Assembly (NCBI GenBank): GCA_036946625.1
Contig: JAQIIU010000002.1
Location: 1,116,001 to 1,180,000 of the forward strand
DNA from: Methylorubrum populi
GTDB taxonomy: Bacteria > Pseudomonadota > Alphaproteobacteria > Rhizobiales > Beijerinckiaceae
Length of the DNA: 64,000 nt
Reading direction: 5' to 3'
Position numbers and translations under genes: made by a program. Shown here piece by piece: positions 8,048 through 20,083 of this stretch. The notes beneath the pieces were generated by a model. It was given only the letters and a program-made list of their open reading frames with translations. It was not told the DNA's origin and ran no database searches. Every line of letters starts with the position of its first letter. Positions within the stretch are counted from its first letter, which is position 1.

Positions 8048-8446
8048 ATGCACGGACGCACGATCACCATGGAAGCTTGGGCGGAAGTCTACGCCGAGCT
8101 TGAACTGCCGAGCTTCGGCACGGTAGGCACCGCCGCGATTACGAGCGGCGAGCACCCACATCTCGGCGCCGTCATCGCCGTTCAGACGCTCGACGGCATC
8201 CACATCATCAGCGATCTGCCTTTCGCCGACGAGATCGACCGGCAGCTCGCGCAGCAGGAAGACGAGTTCCGGGCGATCGTCTCGGCGGCCACTTCGCGGA
8301 GGCGACGGCCGACGCCTGCCCTGGCTCAGCCGTCCATCGCAGATGTGCTGCGGGCGAACGGCATCACGCCACGCTCGCCGCGCATTGTCGATGGGATCGA
8401 CGTGGACGATCTCGCTGCCACGCTTGCAGAGCTGGACGAGGCCTGA
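8048..8446 (+). CDS. hypothetical protein, accessory region
   Basis: 132 residues, unrecognised. The N-terminal half (MHGRTITMEAWAEVYAELEL, then SFGTVGTAAITSG and AVIAVQTLDGIHIISDLPFA) looks like a small beta-rich fold. An arginine cluster follows at ~80-86, then SIADVLRANGITPRSP, and a C-terminal GIDVDDLAATLAELDEA tail shared with the protein encoded at 6849. The start context TTAGATATGCACG is also shared with that gene. No ribosome binding site stands out. Confidence 0.5.
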   Translation: MHGRTITMEAWAEVYAELELPSFGTVGTAAITSGEHPHLGAVIAVQTLDGIHIISDLPFADEIDRQLAQQEDEFRAIVSAATSRRRRPTPALAQPSIADVLRANGITPRSPRIVDGIDVDDLAATLAELDEA

Positions 8447-8583
8447 AGGCCGCCAAATCACATCTCCTACGGTCAAGCTAAACGTTCAGCTTGCGTGTCC
8501 CACGGACTTTAGCGAGCAACATTCCGCTCAATCGGACGCGTACCCGTCCGCTCGGCGCTTAAACCAACCCGTCACCACCAATC

Positions 8584-8949
8584 ATGAAGGCGAATGATAT
8601 GCAGAGCGTTACCGGCCGAGACGGCTACATTATCGCGAAGGCGCTCATCTGGGCGCTTGAGTACGCAAAAACGCTTCCTGACCATGACCGCGAGTGGGGC
8701 GATGAGGAAGATATGCGGGCGATCTTGGATGCCAGCTTGTCCACCGCCAAGGACATGATCGAGAAGGAGCGCGCCATTGCGGTCGAGCTCTCGAAGCTCC
8801 AGGCGCGCGGCGCGACAAATGACGAAATCACCGCTCACCTCAATGCGTGGGATCCGTCCGCGACTGTCGCGACCGAAGATGCGGCTCTCGCGCGGACTGC
8901 CGCGAATCTCACGTCGGGGCGCATCAGCGGCGCCATCGATCCCAAGTAG
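8584..8949 (+). CDS. hypothetical helical protein
   Basis: 121 residues, predicted almost entirely helical (GYIIAKALIWALEYAKTLPD, KDMIEKERAIAVELSKLQARG). I recognise no family. An ATG at 8599 (MQSVTG...) is an alternative start. It is followed by a strong intrinsic terminator 28 bases after its stop, which supports it as the last gene of a transcription unit. Confidence 0.55.
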   Translation: MKANDMQSVTGRDGYIIAKALIWALEYAKTLPDHDREWGDEEDMRAILDASLSTAKDMIEKERAIAVELSKLQARGATNDEITAHLNAWDPSATVATEDAALARTAANLTSGRISGAIDPK

Positions 8950-8977
8950 CTTGACGCTCCCACACGAACCTCATGAG

Positions 8978-9012
8978 AAGGCCCCGGCGTACCCCGCCGG
9001 GGCCTTCTTCGT
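8978..9012 (+). terminator. strong intrinsic terminator
   Basis: A perfect 12-bp stem AAGGCCCCGGCG (8978-8989) / CGCCGGGGCCTT (8995-9006) with a 5-base loop runs into CTTCGTT. It sits directly after the gene ending at 8949 and separates the accessory block from tRNA-Ser. Confidence 0.8.
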
Positions 9013-9124
9013 TCGGGTCGCCATTCTGAGCGCCGGAATCGCTACACCACTTCTACCACAACGCCGCTACAAAGCGTTGCACAATCCGAAGGTTAAGTGG
9101 TTGATTTTGAACGATAAAATCGAG

Positions 9125-9214
9125 TGGCGGAGAGGGGGGGATTCGAACCCCCGATGGGCTTGCACCCATGCCGCATTTCGAGTGCGGTGCATTCAACCAC
9201 TCTGCCACCTCTCC
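9125..9214 (-). tRNA. tRNA-Ser (anticodon CGA)
   Basis: On the minus strand the 90-nt sequence begins GGAGAGGTGGCAGAGTGG and ends in CCTCTCCGCCA, so the CCA end is encoded. The anticodon stem CCGCA/TGCGG encloses CTCGAAA, giving anticodon CGA, which reads UCG serine codons. A long variable arm (CATGGGTGCAAGCCCATC region) and the GGTTCGAATCC T-loop confirm class II serine tRNA. Its 3' end faces the prophage debris, a common integration arrangement, but I see no duplicated tRNA end in the window. Confidence 0.95.
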
Positions 9215-9269
9215 GCAGAGGTGCCGTATCGGCAGGATGCGCCCTAGCACGCGGACAGCGGTCCCACAA

Positions 9270-9829
9270 GCCGGCATTAAGGGGACGGCTTGCCGAATAC
9301 GGCATCCCATCGCACGACACCGTCAATGATGTCCTGAACGCGCTGGACTCGGACCTGTTCTCGGACTGCTTCATGACCTCGGTCGAGGCCCTTCGCGCGG
9401 CGGAGCCGGACAGCGTCGCGGTGAACGGCAAGAGTTCGCGTCGTGGCCGTGCCAAGGGCGGCCATCTGCTCCACGCGTCTCGGCCTCGGCCAGGAAGCGG
9501 TGTGCGAGAAGGCCAACGAGATCGTCGCCATCCCGCTTCTGCTGCAACGGCTTCATCTGACCGGCGCTCTGGTGACGATCGACGCCATGGGCACCCAGAC
9601 CGCCATCGCACAAACCATCCTCGACAAGGGCGCCGACGACCGCCTCGCCCTCAAGGACAACTGGCCCCGGCTTGCCGAGGACGGGCGCCTGTTCTCCGAT
9701 AATCCCGGCAACGCCTCCCTCGACACCCAGGACACCGACACGCTCGACCATAGTCGCAGTGAGACCCGCCGAAAAGCCGCCGCCTGGAATCACGGCTATC
9801 TCCGGGCCATCGTCACCCAGACTGCCTGA
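9270..9829 (+). pseudogene. ISAs1-family transposase remnant
   Basis: Two reading frames together give an ISAs1 (DDE_Tnp_ISAS1) transposase. The first (to ~9470) contains GIPSHDTVNDVLNALD and VNGKSSRRGRAKGG, corresponding to the family's 'pShdTf.R.f..ld' and 'iavDGKt.Rgs' segments. The second (from ~9470) has CEKANEIVAIPLLLQRLHLT, GALVTIDAMGTQTAIAQTI and ALKDNWPRL. A frameshift near 9470 and loss of both ends make it inactive. Confidence 0.8.
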
Positions 9830-9919
9830 AATCCTTCAAGCGATCGCCCTGGCCTGCGATCGGCATGGCTTGTGGAAGAGCCCTTGCGGACAGACCCGGG
9901 CGCGGTGTTGATGCCCTGC

Positions 9920-11233
9920 ATGTCCGACCTGTTCGTCTCCGCCGGCCTCGATACGGGTGCGCCCCGCCCGCTCGCGGACCGCCTGCGCCCACGCCGCCTG
10001 CCCGAAGTGGTCGGGCAGGAGCATCTGACCGGGCCCGACGGGGCGCTGACGCGGCTGCTCGCCTCGCGCTCCCTCGGCTCGCTGGTGTTCTGGGGGCCGC
10101 CCGGCACCGGCAAGACCACCGTGGCGCGGTTGCTCGCCCACGAGACCGACCTGTACTTCGAGCAGATCTCGGCGATTTTCTCCGGTATTGCCGATCTGCG
10201 CAAGGTGTTCGAGGCGGCGCGCAAGCGGCGGGCGATCGGACAGGGGACGCTGCTGTTCGTCGACGAGATCCATCGCTTCAACCGGGCGCAGCTCGACGCC
10301 TTCCTGCCGGTGATGGAGGATGGCACCGTCACGCTCGTCGGGGCGACGACCGAAAACCCCTCCTTCGAGCTGAATGCGGCGTTGCTCTCGCGCGCCCGGG
10401 TGCTGCTGTTCCGCGCCCTCGATCCAGCCGCGCTCGCCCGGCTGCTCGCCCGCGCCGAGGACTTGGAAGGCTATCCCCTTCCCCTCGACGAGGAGGCGCG
10501 CGCGGCGCTGATCCGGATGGCCGACGGGGATGGACGCGCCGCGCTGACGTTGGCCGAAGAGGTCTGGCGCTCGGCCCGCCCCGACGAGATCCTCGACGCC
10601 GAAAAGCTCCAGACGCTCGTGCAGCGCCGCGCGCCGATCTACGACAAGGCGCAGGAGGGCCACTACAACCTGATCTCGGCACTGCACAAGACCGTGCGCG
10701 GCTCCGATCCTGATGCGGCGCTGTACTATCTCTGCCGGATGCTGGACGCGGGTGAGGACCGGCTGTTCATCGCCCGCCGGCTCGTGCGGATGGCGGTGGA
10801 GGATATCGGGCTCGCCGACCCGCAGGCCCTCGTCGTCGCGAATGCCGCCAAGGACGCGTTCGATTTCCTGGGCTCCCCGGAGGGTGAGCTCGCGCTGGCG
10901 CAGGTCACGGTCTATCTCGCCTGCGCCCCGAAATCGAACGCGGTCTACACCGCCTACAAGGCGGCCACGCGCGTGGCCAAGACCGCCGGCTCGCTGGCAC
11001 CACCGCGCACCATCCTCAACGCGCCGACCGGGCTGATGAAGCGGATCGGCTACGGCGAAGGCTACCGCTACGACCACGACGAGCCCGACGCCTTCTCGGG
11101 CCAGGATTACTGGCCCGAAGGTCTCGGCCGGCAGCACTTCTACGAGCCGACCGACCGGGGCATGGAGACGCGCTACCGCGAGCGGCTGGCCTATTGGGAG
11201 CGGCTGCGGCAGGAGCGGCGGGGCGAGGACTGA
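9920..11233 (+). CDS. rarA: replication-associated recombination protein A (AAA+ ATPase)
   Basis: RarA/MgsA is a clamp-loader-like AAA+ ATPase that acts at stalled replication forks. The Walker A GPPGTGKTT lies ~60 residues in, Walker B is LLFVDEIHRFNRAQLDAFLP, and sensor 1 is LVGATTENPSFELNAALLSR. The C-terminal tetramerisation region carries DPDAALYYLCRMLDAGEDRL, VAVEDIG-type and KSNAVYTAY motifs, ending in the family's GLGRQHFYEPTDRGMETRY. The length (437 residues) is typical. I chose ATG 9920 (MSDLF, the usual family start); ATG 9911 and a GTG further up are in frame. It is not obviously coupled to the next gene, 47 bases away. Confidence 0.92.
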   Translation: MSDLFVSAGLDTGAPRPLADRLRPRRLPEVVGQEHLTGPDGALTRLLASRSLGSLVFWGPPGTGKTTVARLLAHETDLYFEQISAIFSGIADLRKVFEAARKRRAIGQGTLLFVDEIHRFNRAQLDAFLPVMEDGTVTLVGATTENPSFELNAALLSRARVLLFRALDPAALARLLARAEDLEGYPLPLDEEARAALIRMADGDGRAALTLAEEVWRSARPDEILDAEKLQTLVQRRAPIYDKAQEGHYNLISALHKTVRGSDPDAALYYLCRMLDAGEDRLFIARRLVRMAVEDIGLADPQALVVANAAKDAFDFLGSPEGELALAQVTVYLACAPKSNAVYTAYKAATRVAKTAGSLAPPRTILNAPTGLMKRIGYGEGYRYDHDEPDAFSGQDYWPEGLGRQHFYEPTDRGMETRYRERLAYWERLRQERRGED

Positions 11234-11280
11234 GCACCCAGGCGAGACACCGCAAGCGCGACAAAGGATTCCGATCGATC

Positions 11281-12774
<1,494 letters not shown>

Positions 12775-12867
12775 AGCCGAGGATTCGGAGACACGGGGAT
12801 TGCGCCGGCCGCCCGGGCACCGTAACGGGGCCGCCCTCCCCCGGCACATCCGAGCGATCCGATCCCC

Positions 12868-14115
12868 ATGGCGGCCTGCGGCCTCGACTTCGGCACGTCC
12901 AACACCACCCTCGGCATCGGCGCAGGCGACCGCCCGCTCCTCGTGCCGTTGGAGGGCCCGCATCGCACCCTGCCGAGCGCGATCTTCTTCGCGCCGGGCC
13001 GGGACGCGCAGGTCGGCCGCGCGGCGATCGAGGCCTATGTCGAGGGCACGCCCGGCCGGCTGATGCGGGCGCTGAAATCCGTGCTCGGCTCGCCGTTGAT
13101 CGAGGAGACCACGCCGGTCGGGCGCGAGCGCATCCGCTTCCGCGACGTGATCGCCCGCTACCTGACGATGGTGAAGGCGCGGGCCGAGGCCGGGGCCGGC
13201 GTGACGCTCGACACGGTGGTGCACGGCCGCCCCGTCCACTTCGTCGACAACGATCCGGCGGCCGACCGCAGGGCGGAGGACACGCTCCGGCAGATCGCCG
13301 GGAGCATCGGCTTTCGCCACGTCCGCTTCCAGTACGAGCCGATCGCCGCCGCGCTCGACTACGAGCGCACGGTGCGTGCGGAGGAGATCGCGCTGATCGC
13401 CGATATCGGCGGCGGCACCTCGGACTTTTCCGTCGTCCGGCTCTCTCCGGAGCGGCACGGACGCGACGAGCGGGCCGACGACATCCTGGCCAATGACGGC
13501 GTGCGCATCGGCGGCACCGATTTCGATCGGAATCTCAGCCTCGGCGCGGTGATGCCGCTGCTGGGGTTGGGAAGCCCGATGAAGCGGGCGGACCTCGCGG
13601 TGCCGAACGCCTATTTCCACGACCTCGCGACGTGGTCGAGCATCAACCGGCTCTACAACGCGAAGACCCTGCGCGAGATCGACGAGGTGATACGCGACGC
13701 CGCCCGGCCGGAGCTGGTCGCGCGGCTGCGCAGAGTAGTCGAGGCCGAGCGCGGCCATTCGCTCGCCATGGCGGTGGAGGGCGCCAAGATCTCCGCGTCC
13801 GACGAGGGCACCGGCACCGTCGATCTCGGCTGGGTCGAACCGGGTCTCTCGGCCGGCGTGGACCGGACGCGGCTCGCCGGACATACCGACGATCTGGCGC
13901 GGCGCATGGCGCAGCGGATCGGCCGCTGCCTCGATCAGGCGGGGCTGTCGGCGGAGCGGATCGACGCGCTGTTCCTCACCGGCGGCTCGACCGGCCTGCC
14001 GCATGTCCGCACGGCGCTGACCGCCTGCGTGCCGGCCGCGCGGGTGGTCGACGGCGACACCTTCGGATCGGTCGGGCTCGGGCTGACCCTGGAGGCGGCG
14101 CGACTCGCGGGTTGA
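12868..14115 (+). CDS. yegD: YegD-like Hsp70 family protein
   Basis: A 415-residue actin/Hsp70-type ATPase. The phosphate-1 loop is GLDFGTSNTTLGI (residues 5-17), phosphate-2 is IADIGGGTSDFSVV (~176-190) and the adenosine motif is LFLTGGSTGLPHVR (~370-384). There is no peptide-binding domain or lid, so this is the short YegD type, whose substrate is unknown. It may use ATP-driven opening for a specialised partner rather than act as a general chaperone. No DnaJ or GrpE partner is nearby. Confidence 0.85.
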   Translation: MAACGLDFGTSNTTLGIGAGDRPLLVPLEGPHRTLPSAIFFAPGRDAQVGRAAIEAYVEGTPGRLMRALKSVLGSPLIEETTPVGRERIRFRDVIARYLTMVKARAEAGAGVTLDTVVHGRPVHFVDNDPAADRRAEDTLRQIAGSIGFRHVRFQYEPIAAALDYERTVRAEEIALIADIGGGTSDFSVVRLSPERHGRDERADDILANDGVRIGGTDFDRNLSLGAVMPLLGLGSPMKRADLAVPNAYFHDLATWSSINRLYNAKTLREIDEVIRDAARPELVARLRRVVEAERGHSLAMAVEGAKISASDEGTGTVDLGWVEPGLSAGVDRTRLAGHTDDLARRMAQRIGRCLDQAGLSAERIDALFLTGGSTGLPHVRTALTACVPAARVVDGDTFGSVGLGLTLEAARLAG

Positions 14116-14289
14116 GCCTGCCTGTCGGAACCGTTCGTGGCGACGGTGGCATTCCCTCGCACTGTTCCGGGTGGCTCGAACGGGACGGGGCAGGCCGGAA
14201 CCGGCATGGGCGCGGCCCGATCGGGAGTGAGATGTCTCGCAGCGGCACCGGGCGTCGAGCGCCCCCGCGGTTTGTGCGGACATGCGGCA

Positions 14290-14470
14290 GGGCCATCGCT
14301 CGAAGCCGCTTGAGCGGCTTCGCGGCGTGAAGAGCGCCGCGCGGAGCGGGTTTTTCAGGACATTCGTCCTGAAAAACATCGAGCGGAGCGAAAGCCTGAG
14401 CCCGCGGAGGCGGGCGCCGGCGACTGAGGCGGGCCAAGAAAACCAGTGCCATCGCTTGAAGCGATGGCCC
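14290..14470. repeat. dispersed repeat family A, copy 1
   Basis: About 175 bases sharing long blocks with 32519-32692 (GAGCGGCTTCGCGGCG, GAAGAGCGCCGCG, CATCGAGCGGAGCG, GGCGGGCGCCGGCGACTGAG). This copy contains a perfect 12-bp stem GTTTTTCAGGAC/GTCCTGAAAAAC (14350-14361/14366-14377). Both copies lie just upstream of a plus-strand gene (the RluC-type gene here, trpS at the other). The rest of 14116-14526 holds nothing else I recognise. Confidence 0.75.
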
Positions 14471-14526
14471 TGGAACATGCGGTCGCGGCGCTTTGCGCCG
14501 TCACCTCAGGATGATAGCAGCGGCGC

Positions 14527-15864
14527 ATGAAGGGACGTCCTCCACATCGCGGCTCCGGGGCCAGGCGCGGGTCCAAAGCCGGCGGCTTCACGCCGCGCCC
14601 CGGCACCGGACCGCGCAACTCCGCCCGCGATGCGGCACAGCGCGCCGCCCGCAACCGCGGCGATGATGCCGCCGACCGCTCGCCCTGGGACGACGGCGAG
14701 ACCGTTGCCAGCGCGCCGCGTCCGAAGCGCCCCGCGAAACCCGCTGCGCCGAAGTCCGGAGCCGAGGCCCCGCGGTCTCGCGCGAAGGCGCCGCGCGCCG
14801 AACCCCCGGCCCCGCCCGCCGCTCCGACCCGCCGCGAGCAGCGCGCCGCCGCTTCGGCGACGCTGGCGAGCGGCGTGCAGACGCTGACCGTCGCCCCCGA
14901 CGAGGCGGGGATGCGCATCGACCGATTCCTGAGCGCGCGCTTCCCCCAGCTTCCCTTCACCCGGGTGCAGAGCATCGTCCGCAAGGGCGAGTTGCGGGTC
15001 GACGGCAAGCGCGCCAAGCCGAGCGACCGCCTGGAGCCGGGATCGAGCGTGCGGGTGCCGCCGCTCAAGCTCGACCCGCCGGCGGACCGCCCGCGCAGCG
15101 CCGCCAGGGCCGCCGACGACGCCGAGTTCCTGCGTTCGCTGATCCTCTACGAGGATGCGGACATGATGATCCTCAACAAGCCGTTCGGGCTCGCCGTCCA
15201 GGGCGGCTCCGGCACCGTGCGTCACGTCGACGGCCTGCTGGAGGCGCTGACCGGGCCGGACGGGCAGCGCCCGCGCCTCGTCCACCGCCTCGACAAGGAC
15301 ACCGCCGGCTGCCTGATCGTCGCCAAGACGCGGCTCGCCGCCGCGACGCTGGCCAAGAGCTTCCGCTCCCGTGCGGCGCGCAAGATCTATTGGGCGCTGG
15401 TGGCGGGCGTCCCGCGCACCCGTCAGGGCCGGGTCTCGACCTATCTCGTCAAGGACGAGCCGACGGATGCCGATGCGCGGATGCGGGTCGCCAGGCACGG
15501 CGACGAGGGCGCGAGCCACGCGCTCACCTACTACGCCACCGTCGATCAGGCGGCGCAGAAGCTGGCCTGGCTCTCGCTGAAACCCGTGACCGGCCGGACG
15601 CACCAGCTCCGCGCCCACGCCGCGCATATCGGCCACCCGATCGTCGGCGACCCGAAATATTTCGACGTGGAGAACTGGGAGTTGCCCGGCGGCATCCAGA
15701 ACCGCCTGCACCTCCTCGCCCGCCGCATCGTGATCCCGCACCCGCGTACCGGCCGGCCGGTCGATGTCAGCGCGCCGCTGCCGCCGCATATGGGGCAGAG
15801 CTGGAACCTGCTCGGCTTCGACGCCGCCCGCTACGACCCGATCGTCGAAGCCCCGGAGGCATGA
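14527..15864 (+). CDS. rluC: RluC/RluA-family 23S rRNA pseudouridine synthase
   Basis: 445 residues. A basic, low-complexity N-terminal extension (~1-110, Arg/Pro/Ala-rich) precedes an S4 RNA-binding domain (GMRIDRFLSARFPQLPFTRV, ~125-180). The catalytic domain follows: ILNKPFGLAVQGGSG (~214), the active-site motif HRLDKDTAG (~255-263, catalytic Asp), and PVTGRTHQLRAHAAHIGHPI. The order S4-then-catalytic places it in the RluC/RluD group; the exact uridines modified cannot be read from sequence. The extension is longer than in enterobacterial RluC. Confidence 0.88.
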   Translation: MKGRPPHRGSGARRGSKAGGFTPRPGTGPRNSARDAAQRAARNRGDDAADRSPWDDGETVASAPRPKRPAKPAAPKSGAEAPRSRAKAPRAEPPAPPAAPTRREQRAAASATLASGVQTLTVAPDEAGMRIDRFLSARFPQLPFTRVQSIVRKGELRVDGKRAKPSDRLEPGSSVRVPPLKLDPPADRPRSAARAADDAEFLRSLILYEDADMMILNKPFGLAVQGGSGTVRHVDGLLEALTGPDGQRPRLVHRLDKDTAGCLIVAKTRLAAATLAKSFRSRAARKIYWALVAGVPRTRQGRVSTYLVKDEPTDADARMRVARHGDEGASHALTYYATVDQAAQKLAWLSLKPVTGRTHQLRAHAAHIGHPIVGDPKYFDVENWELPGGIQNRLHLLARRIVIPHPRTGRPVDVSAPLPPHMGQSWNLLGFDAARYDPIVEAPEA

Positions 15865-16070
15865 TCCGGCACGAGCCGTGCTTCACGAAGACGAGGCCCG
15901 CCTTGGAAAGCGGTTCTCCCGCCATAGCTCTCCCGGCATGAGATGCCGCGTGGACGGGGGCAGGACGAGGTGGTCTCAATCCTCCCGGCGAGAGGCCTTT
16001 TCGCCGGGCTTGACCGAGCGTTCCGGCTTTCCCTCCCCGCAAAGATGCCGCCGCAACGAGGTCAGATCCC

Positions 16071-16406
16071 ATGAGGCTCGTCACGCTGTCGTCCGTCGCG
16101 CTCGCCGGCCTGCTCTGCGCCGTTGTGCCGGCCGGCGCGGCGCCGCCTGCCGACGGTTCGCCGGGCAAGCAGGGCCAGCCCGCGCCGGCCGCCACGGTCG
16201 CGCCCCAGGCGCCGCCCGCCGCCCGGCCTCCGGCGCCGGGAGCGCGCGCGTCGGAGCGGCGGCGGCGGACCTCCTACGCCTCCTGCAACCGCGAATCGCA
16301 TCGCCGCAAGCTGTCCGGCGGGGCACGGCGGCGCTTCCTCGTCCGCTGCCGCCTCGGCTACGAGCGTCGTCCGGCCTCCCAGCCGGCGCCCGTTCGCCGG
16401 CCGTGA
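16071..16406 (+). CDS. secreted PsiF-repeat-like small protein
   Basis: 111 residues with a signal peptide (MRLVTLSSVALAGLLCAVVP, cleavage after AGA), a long Pro/Ala linker and a C-terminal SCNRESHRRKLSGGARRRFL...CRL segment. The two cysteines and the 'kLkGdaRkaFm..CL' spacing resemble PsiF repeats of periplasmic proteins of unknown role. The stop overlaps the GTG of the HAD gene, suggesting coupled translation. The family call is moderate because the repeat is short. Confidence 0.55.
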   Translation: MRLVTLSSVALAGLLCAVVPAGAAPPADGSPGKQGQPAPAATVAPQAPPAARPPAPGARASERRRRTSYASCNRESHRRKLSGGARRRFLVRCRLGYERRPASQPAPVRRP

Positions 16407-17170
16407 GCCTTCGGGGCTCCACCACCGTGCTCAAGCTCGTCGTCTTCGATGTCGATGGCACCCTCGTCGACAGCCAGCACCTGATCGTCGAGGCGCAGCG
16501 GCGCGCTTTCTCCGAACACGGCTTGGCCGTGCCGCCGCGCAAGGAGGCGCTCTCGGTCGTCGGCCTGTCGCTGCCCGACGCGTTCCGCCGCCTCGTCGGC
16601 GAGGCGGGGCCGATCGATTCGCTCTCGCACAGTTACCGCAAGGCGTTCCAGGCGCTGCGCGTCGATCCGGATTACGAGGAGCCGCTGTTCCCCGGAATGG
16701 CCGAGTTGGTCGAGCGGCTGCACCGCCGCGACGACATCCGGCTCGGCATCGCCACGGGCAAGTCGCGCCGCGGCGTCGATCACCTCGTGGACAAGCACGG
16801 CTGGGAGGGATGGTTCGCCACGATCCAGACCGCCGACGATGCGCCGTCGAAGCCCGATCCGGCGATGCTGCACCAAGCCATGAGCGAGGCCTGTGCCGAG
16901 CCTTCCATGACGGTGATGATCGGCGACACGACCTACGACATGATGATGGCCCGGAGTGCGGGCGTGGCGGCCGTCGGCGTCGGCTGGGGCTACCATTCGC
17001 CCGGCGTCCTGTTCGGCGCGGGTGCGGTGACGGTGGTCGAATCCGCCGTCGCCCTGAGCGACCTGTTCTCCGGCTCCCTGGATGCTTCCCGGCCCGGGCC
17101 GGTGACGGAACGCCTCGGAGCCGATCGAGGCTCGCGCCCGCATCCGCGACGTCCTATCTGCGGATCATGA
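16403..17170 (+). CDS. HAD-superfamily hydrolase (phosphoglycolate phosphatase-like)
   Basis: 255 residues from GTG 16403, which overlaps the previous stop; GTG 16427, nearer the first motif, is an alternative start. HAD motif I is VVFDVDGTLVDSQ (nucleophile Asp and acid Asp), motif II is GIATGKSRRG, motif III is the lysine in SKPDPAMLHQ, and motif IV is MIGDTTYDMMMARSAG. The helical cap between motifs I and II places it in the subfamily containing Gph and PpaX. The substrate is not determinable. The last ~25 residues are low complexity. The ATGA overlap with the ATP12 gene indicates an operon. Confidence 0.85.
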   Translation: MSLRGSTTVLKLVVFDVDGTLVDSQHLIVEAQRRAFSEHGLAVPPRKEALSVVGLSLPDAFRRLVGEAGPIDSLSHSYRKAFQALRVDPDYEEPLFPGMAELVERLHRRDDIRLGIATGKSRRGVDHLVDKHGWEGWFATIQTADDAPSKPDPAMLHQAMSEACAEPSMTVMIGDTTYDMMMARSAGVAAVGVGWGYHSPGVLFGAGAVTVVESAVALSDLFSGSLDASRPGPVTERLGADRGSRPHPRRPICGS

Positions 17171-17967
17171 GCACTTCAGGCGACGACGTGACCTCCGACT
17201 GGCTGGGCGAGCCCGGCGACGATCCGAAGCCCGACCCGATCCGGGCCGCCCGCGCGAGCACGGCGCCGACGCTGCCCAAGCGCTTCTACGAAGAGGCCGG
17301 CATCGCCGAGGCCGAGGGCGGCTTCCGGCTCGTCCTCGACGGGCGCGGCGCCAACACCCCCGGCCGCCGGCCGCTGAGCGTGCCGAACGCCGGGCTCGGC
17401 GAGGCGCTCGCCGCGGAATGGGCGGCGCAGGAGGCCGTGATCGACCCGCGCACCATGCCGCTCACCCGCCTCGTCAACACGACGATCGACGGCGTGGTCG
17501 AGCGCCGGGCGGCGGTCGCCGCGGATCTCGGCGCCTATGCCGGCACCGACCTGATCGCCTATCGCACCGGAACGCCGGAACGCTTGGTCGCCGAGCAGGC
17601 GGCGGCCTGGGATCCGCTCGTGACCTGGGCCGCGGAAACGTTCGGTGCGCGCCTGTTCCTCGCCGAGGGCGTGATGCATGTCGAGCAACCGGAGGAGTCG
17701 GTCTCGGCGCTCCGCGCGGCGGTGGAGGCGGTGGACGATCCGTTCCGGCTCGCGGCGCTGCACGCGCTGACGACCCTCACCGGCTCGCTGATCATCGCCC
17801 TCGCCGTCCTGCATGCGCGCCTGACCGCGGACGAGGCCTGGGCCGTGGCCCACGTGGACGAAAGCCACCAAGCGAGCGTCTGGGGCCGCGACGCCGAGGC
17901 CGAGGCGCGTCTGGTGCACCGCCGGGCCGAGTTCGAGGCCGCCGCCGCGGTGGCGGCCCTGGCCTGA
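17167..17967 (+). CDS. ATP12-family F1-ATPase assembly chaperone
   Basis: 266 residues homologous to mitochondrial Atp12, which protects the F1 alpha subunit until it pairs with beta. Conserved elements visible are LPKRFYEEAGIAE, VLDGRGANTPGRRPL, AAEWAAQEAVIDPRTMPLTR, TDLIAYRTGTPERL and the late conserved AHVDESHQASVWGRDAEA. The family is restricted to Alphaproteobacteria and mitochondria. It follows the HAD gene with a 4-base overlap; HAD-ATP12 pairing is common in Rhizobiales. The ATP synthase genes are not in the window. Confidence 0.92.
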   Translation: MSTSGDDVTSDWLGEPGDDPKPDPIRAARASTAPTLPKRFYEEAGIAEAEGGFRLVLDGRGANTPGRRPLSVPNAGLGEALAAEWAAQEAVIDPRTMPLTRLVNTTIDGVVERRAAVAADLGAYAGTDLIAYRTGTPERLVAEQAAAWDPLVTWAAETFGARLFLAEGVMHVEQPEESVSALRAAVEAVDDPFRLAALHALTTLTGSLIIALAVLHARLTADEAWAVAHVDESHQASVWGRDAEAEARLVHRRAEFEAAAAVAALA

Positions 17968-18116
17968 CCGCCCGCCCCCCGAGAGACCCGTTCCCGGCGG
18001 CAAAGGCGCGTGCTAAGGGCGATCGAACCGTGCAAGGTCAAGCTCTTACAGTCCGACTTGCAGTCTGATTTGCATTCAAAAAACGATCTCGATCGCCAGG
18101 GAGTCGCGCCAGGACC

Positions 18117-19649
<1,533 letters not shown>

Positions 19650-19742
19650 ACGCGACGCGGCTGCGATCGGCGCCCAAACGCGCGCTTCGAGCGAAGGATT
19701 TGTGATCGAGACGAACATGCCGCCCGACGCCTGATACGCCAT

Positions 19743-19901
19743 CCGGTTGATGACTTCGGCCTCTCCTGCGTCATCGCGAGGCGAAGCCGTGGCCATCCAG
19801 GGCGCGCCCTTTCCGGACCTGTCGCGCCCTGGATCGCTTCGCGGCCGCTCGCGATGACGGAGGGGGGCCAAACCCGAAGCGATCAAGCGGAAACGGTATC
19901 A
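19743..19901. repeat. dispersed repeat family B, copy 1
   Basis: About 160 bases closely matching 34950-35108 (direct) and 38583-38742 (inverted). It is largely palindromic: GTCATCGCGAG near the left pairs with CTCGCGATGAC near the right, and CCAGGGCGCG with CGCGCCCTGG in the middle. It fills the space after pccB and ends exactly where a minus-strand open frame ends. Confidence 0.85.
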
Positions 19902-20068
19902 GGCGTCGGGCGGCATCGGTGTTTCGTAGACGAGGAAAGCACAGCCGTCCACGAGGGCGCTTTCGGCTGCCCCGCGCACGATCTGGTCCGCGATCGAGTC
20001 GGTCTCGTCGGAAATCGCCTTGCTGCGCAGCAGATCGACGTGCAGCCAGCTCCGGTGGGAGCACGGGG
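19899..20068 (-). other. open frame without clear start, possible small gene or remnant
   Basis: The minus strand encodes LLRSKAISDETDSIADQIVR followed by GAAESALVDGCAFLVYETPM and a stop at the repeat boundary. The composition is protein-like and unlike the surrounding shadow frames, but there is no ATG, GTG or TTG with a ribosome binding site within the gap. It could be a small gene using a rare start, or a 3' fragment. Confidence 0.25.
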
Positions 20069-20083
20069 CGGCCTCGTATCGAT

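Noticed and set aside
9125..9214. tRNA-Ser as the attachment site of the adjacent prophage
   Set aside because: No duplicated tRNA 3' end is found elsewhere in the window and no integrase is present, so the idea cannot be supported here.
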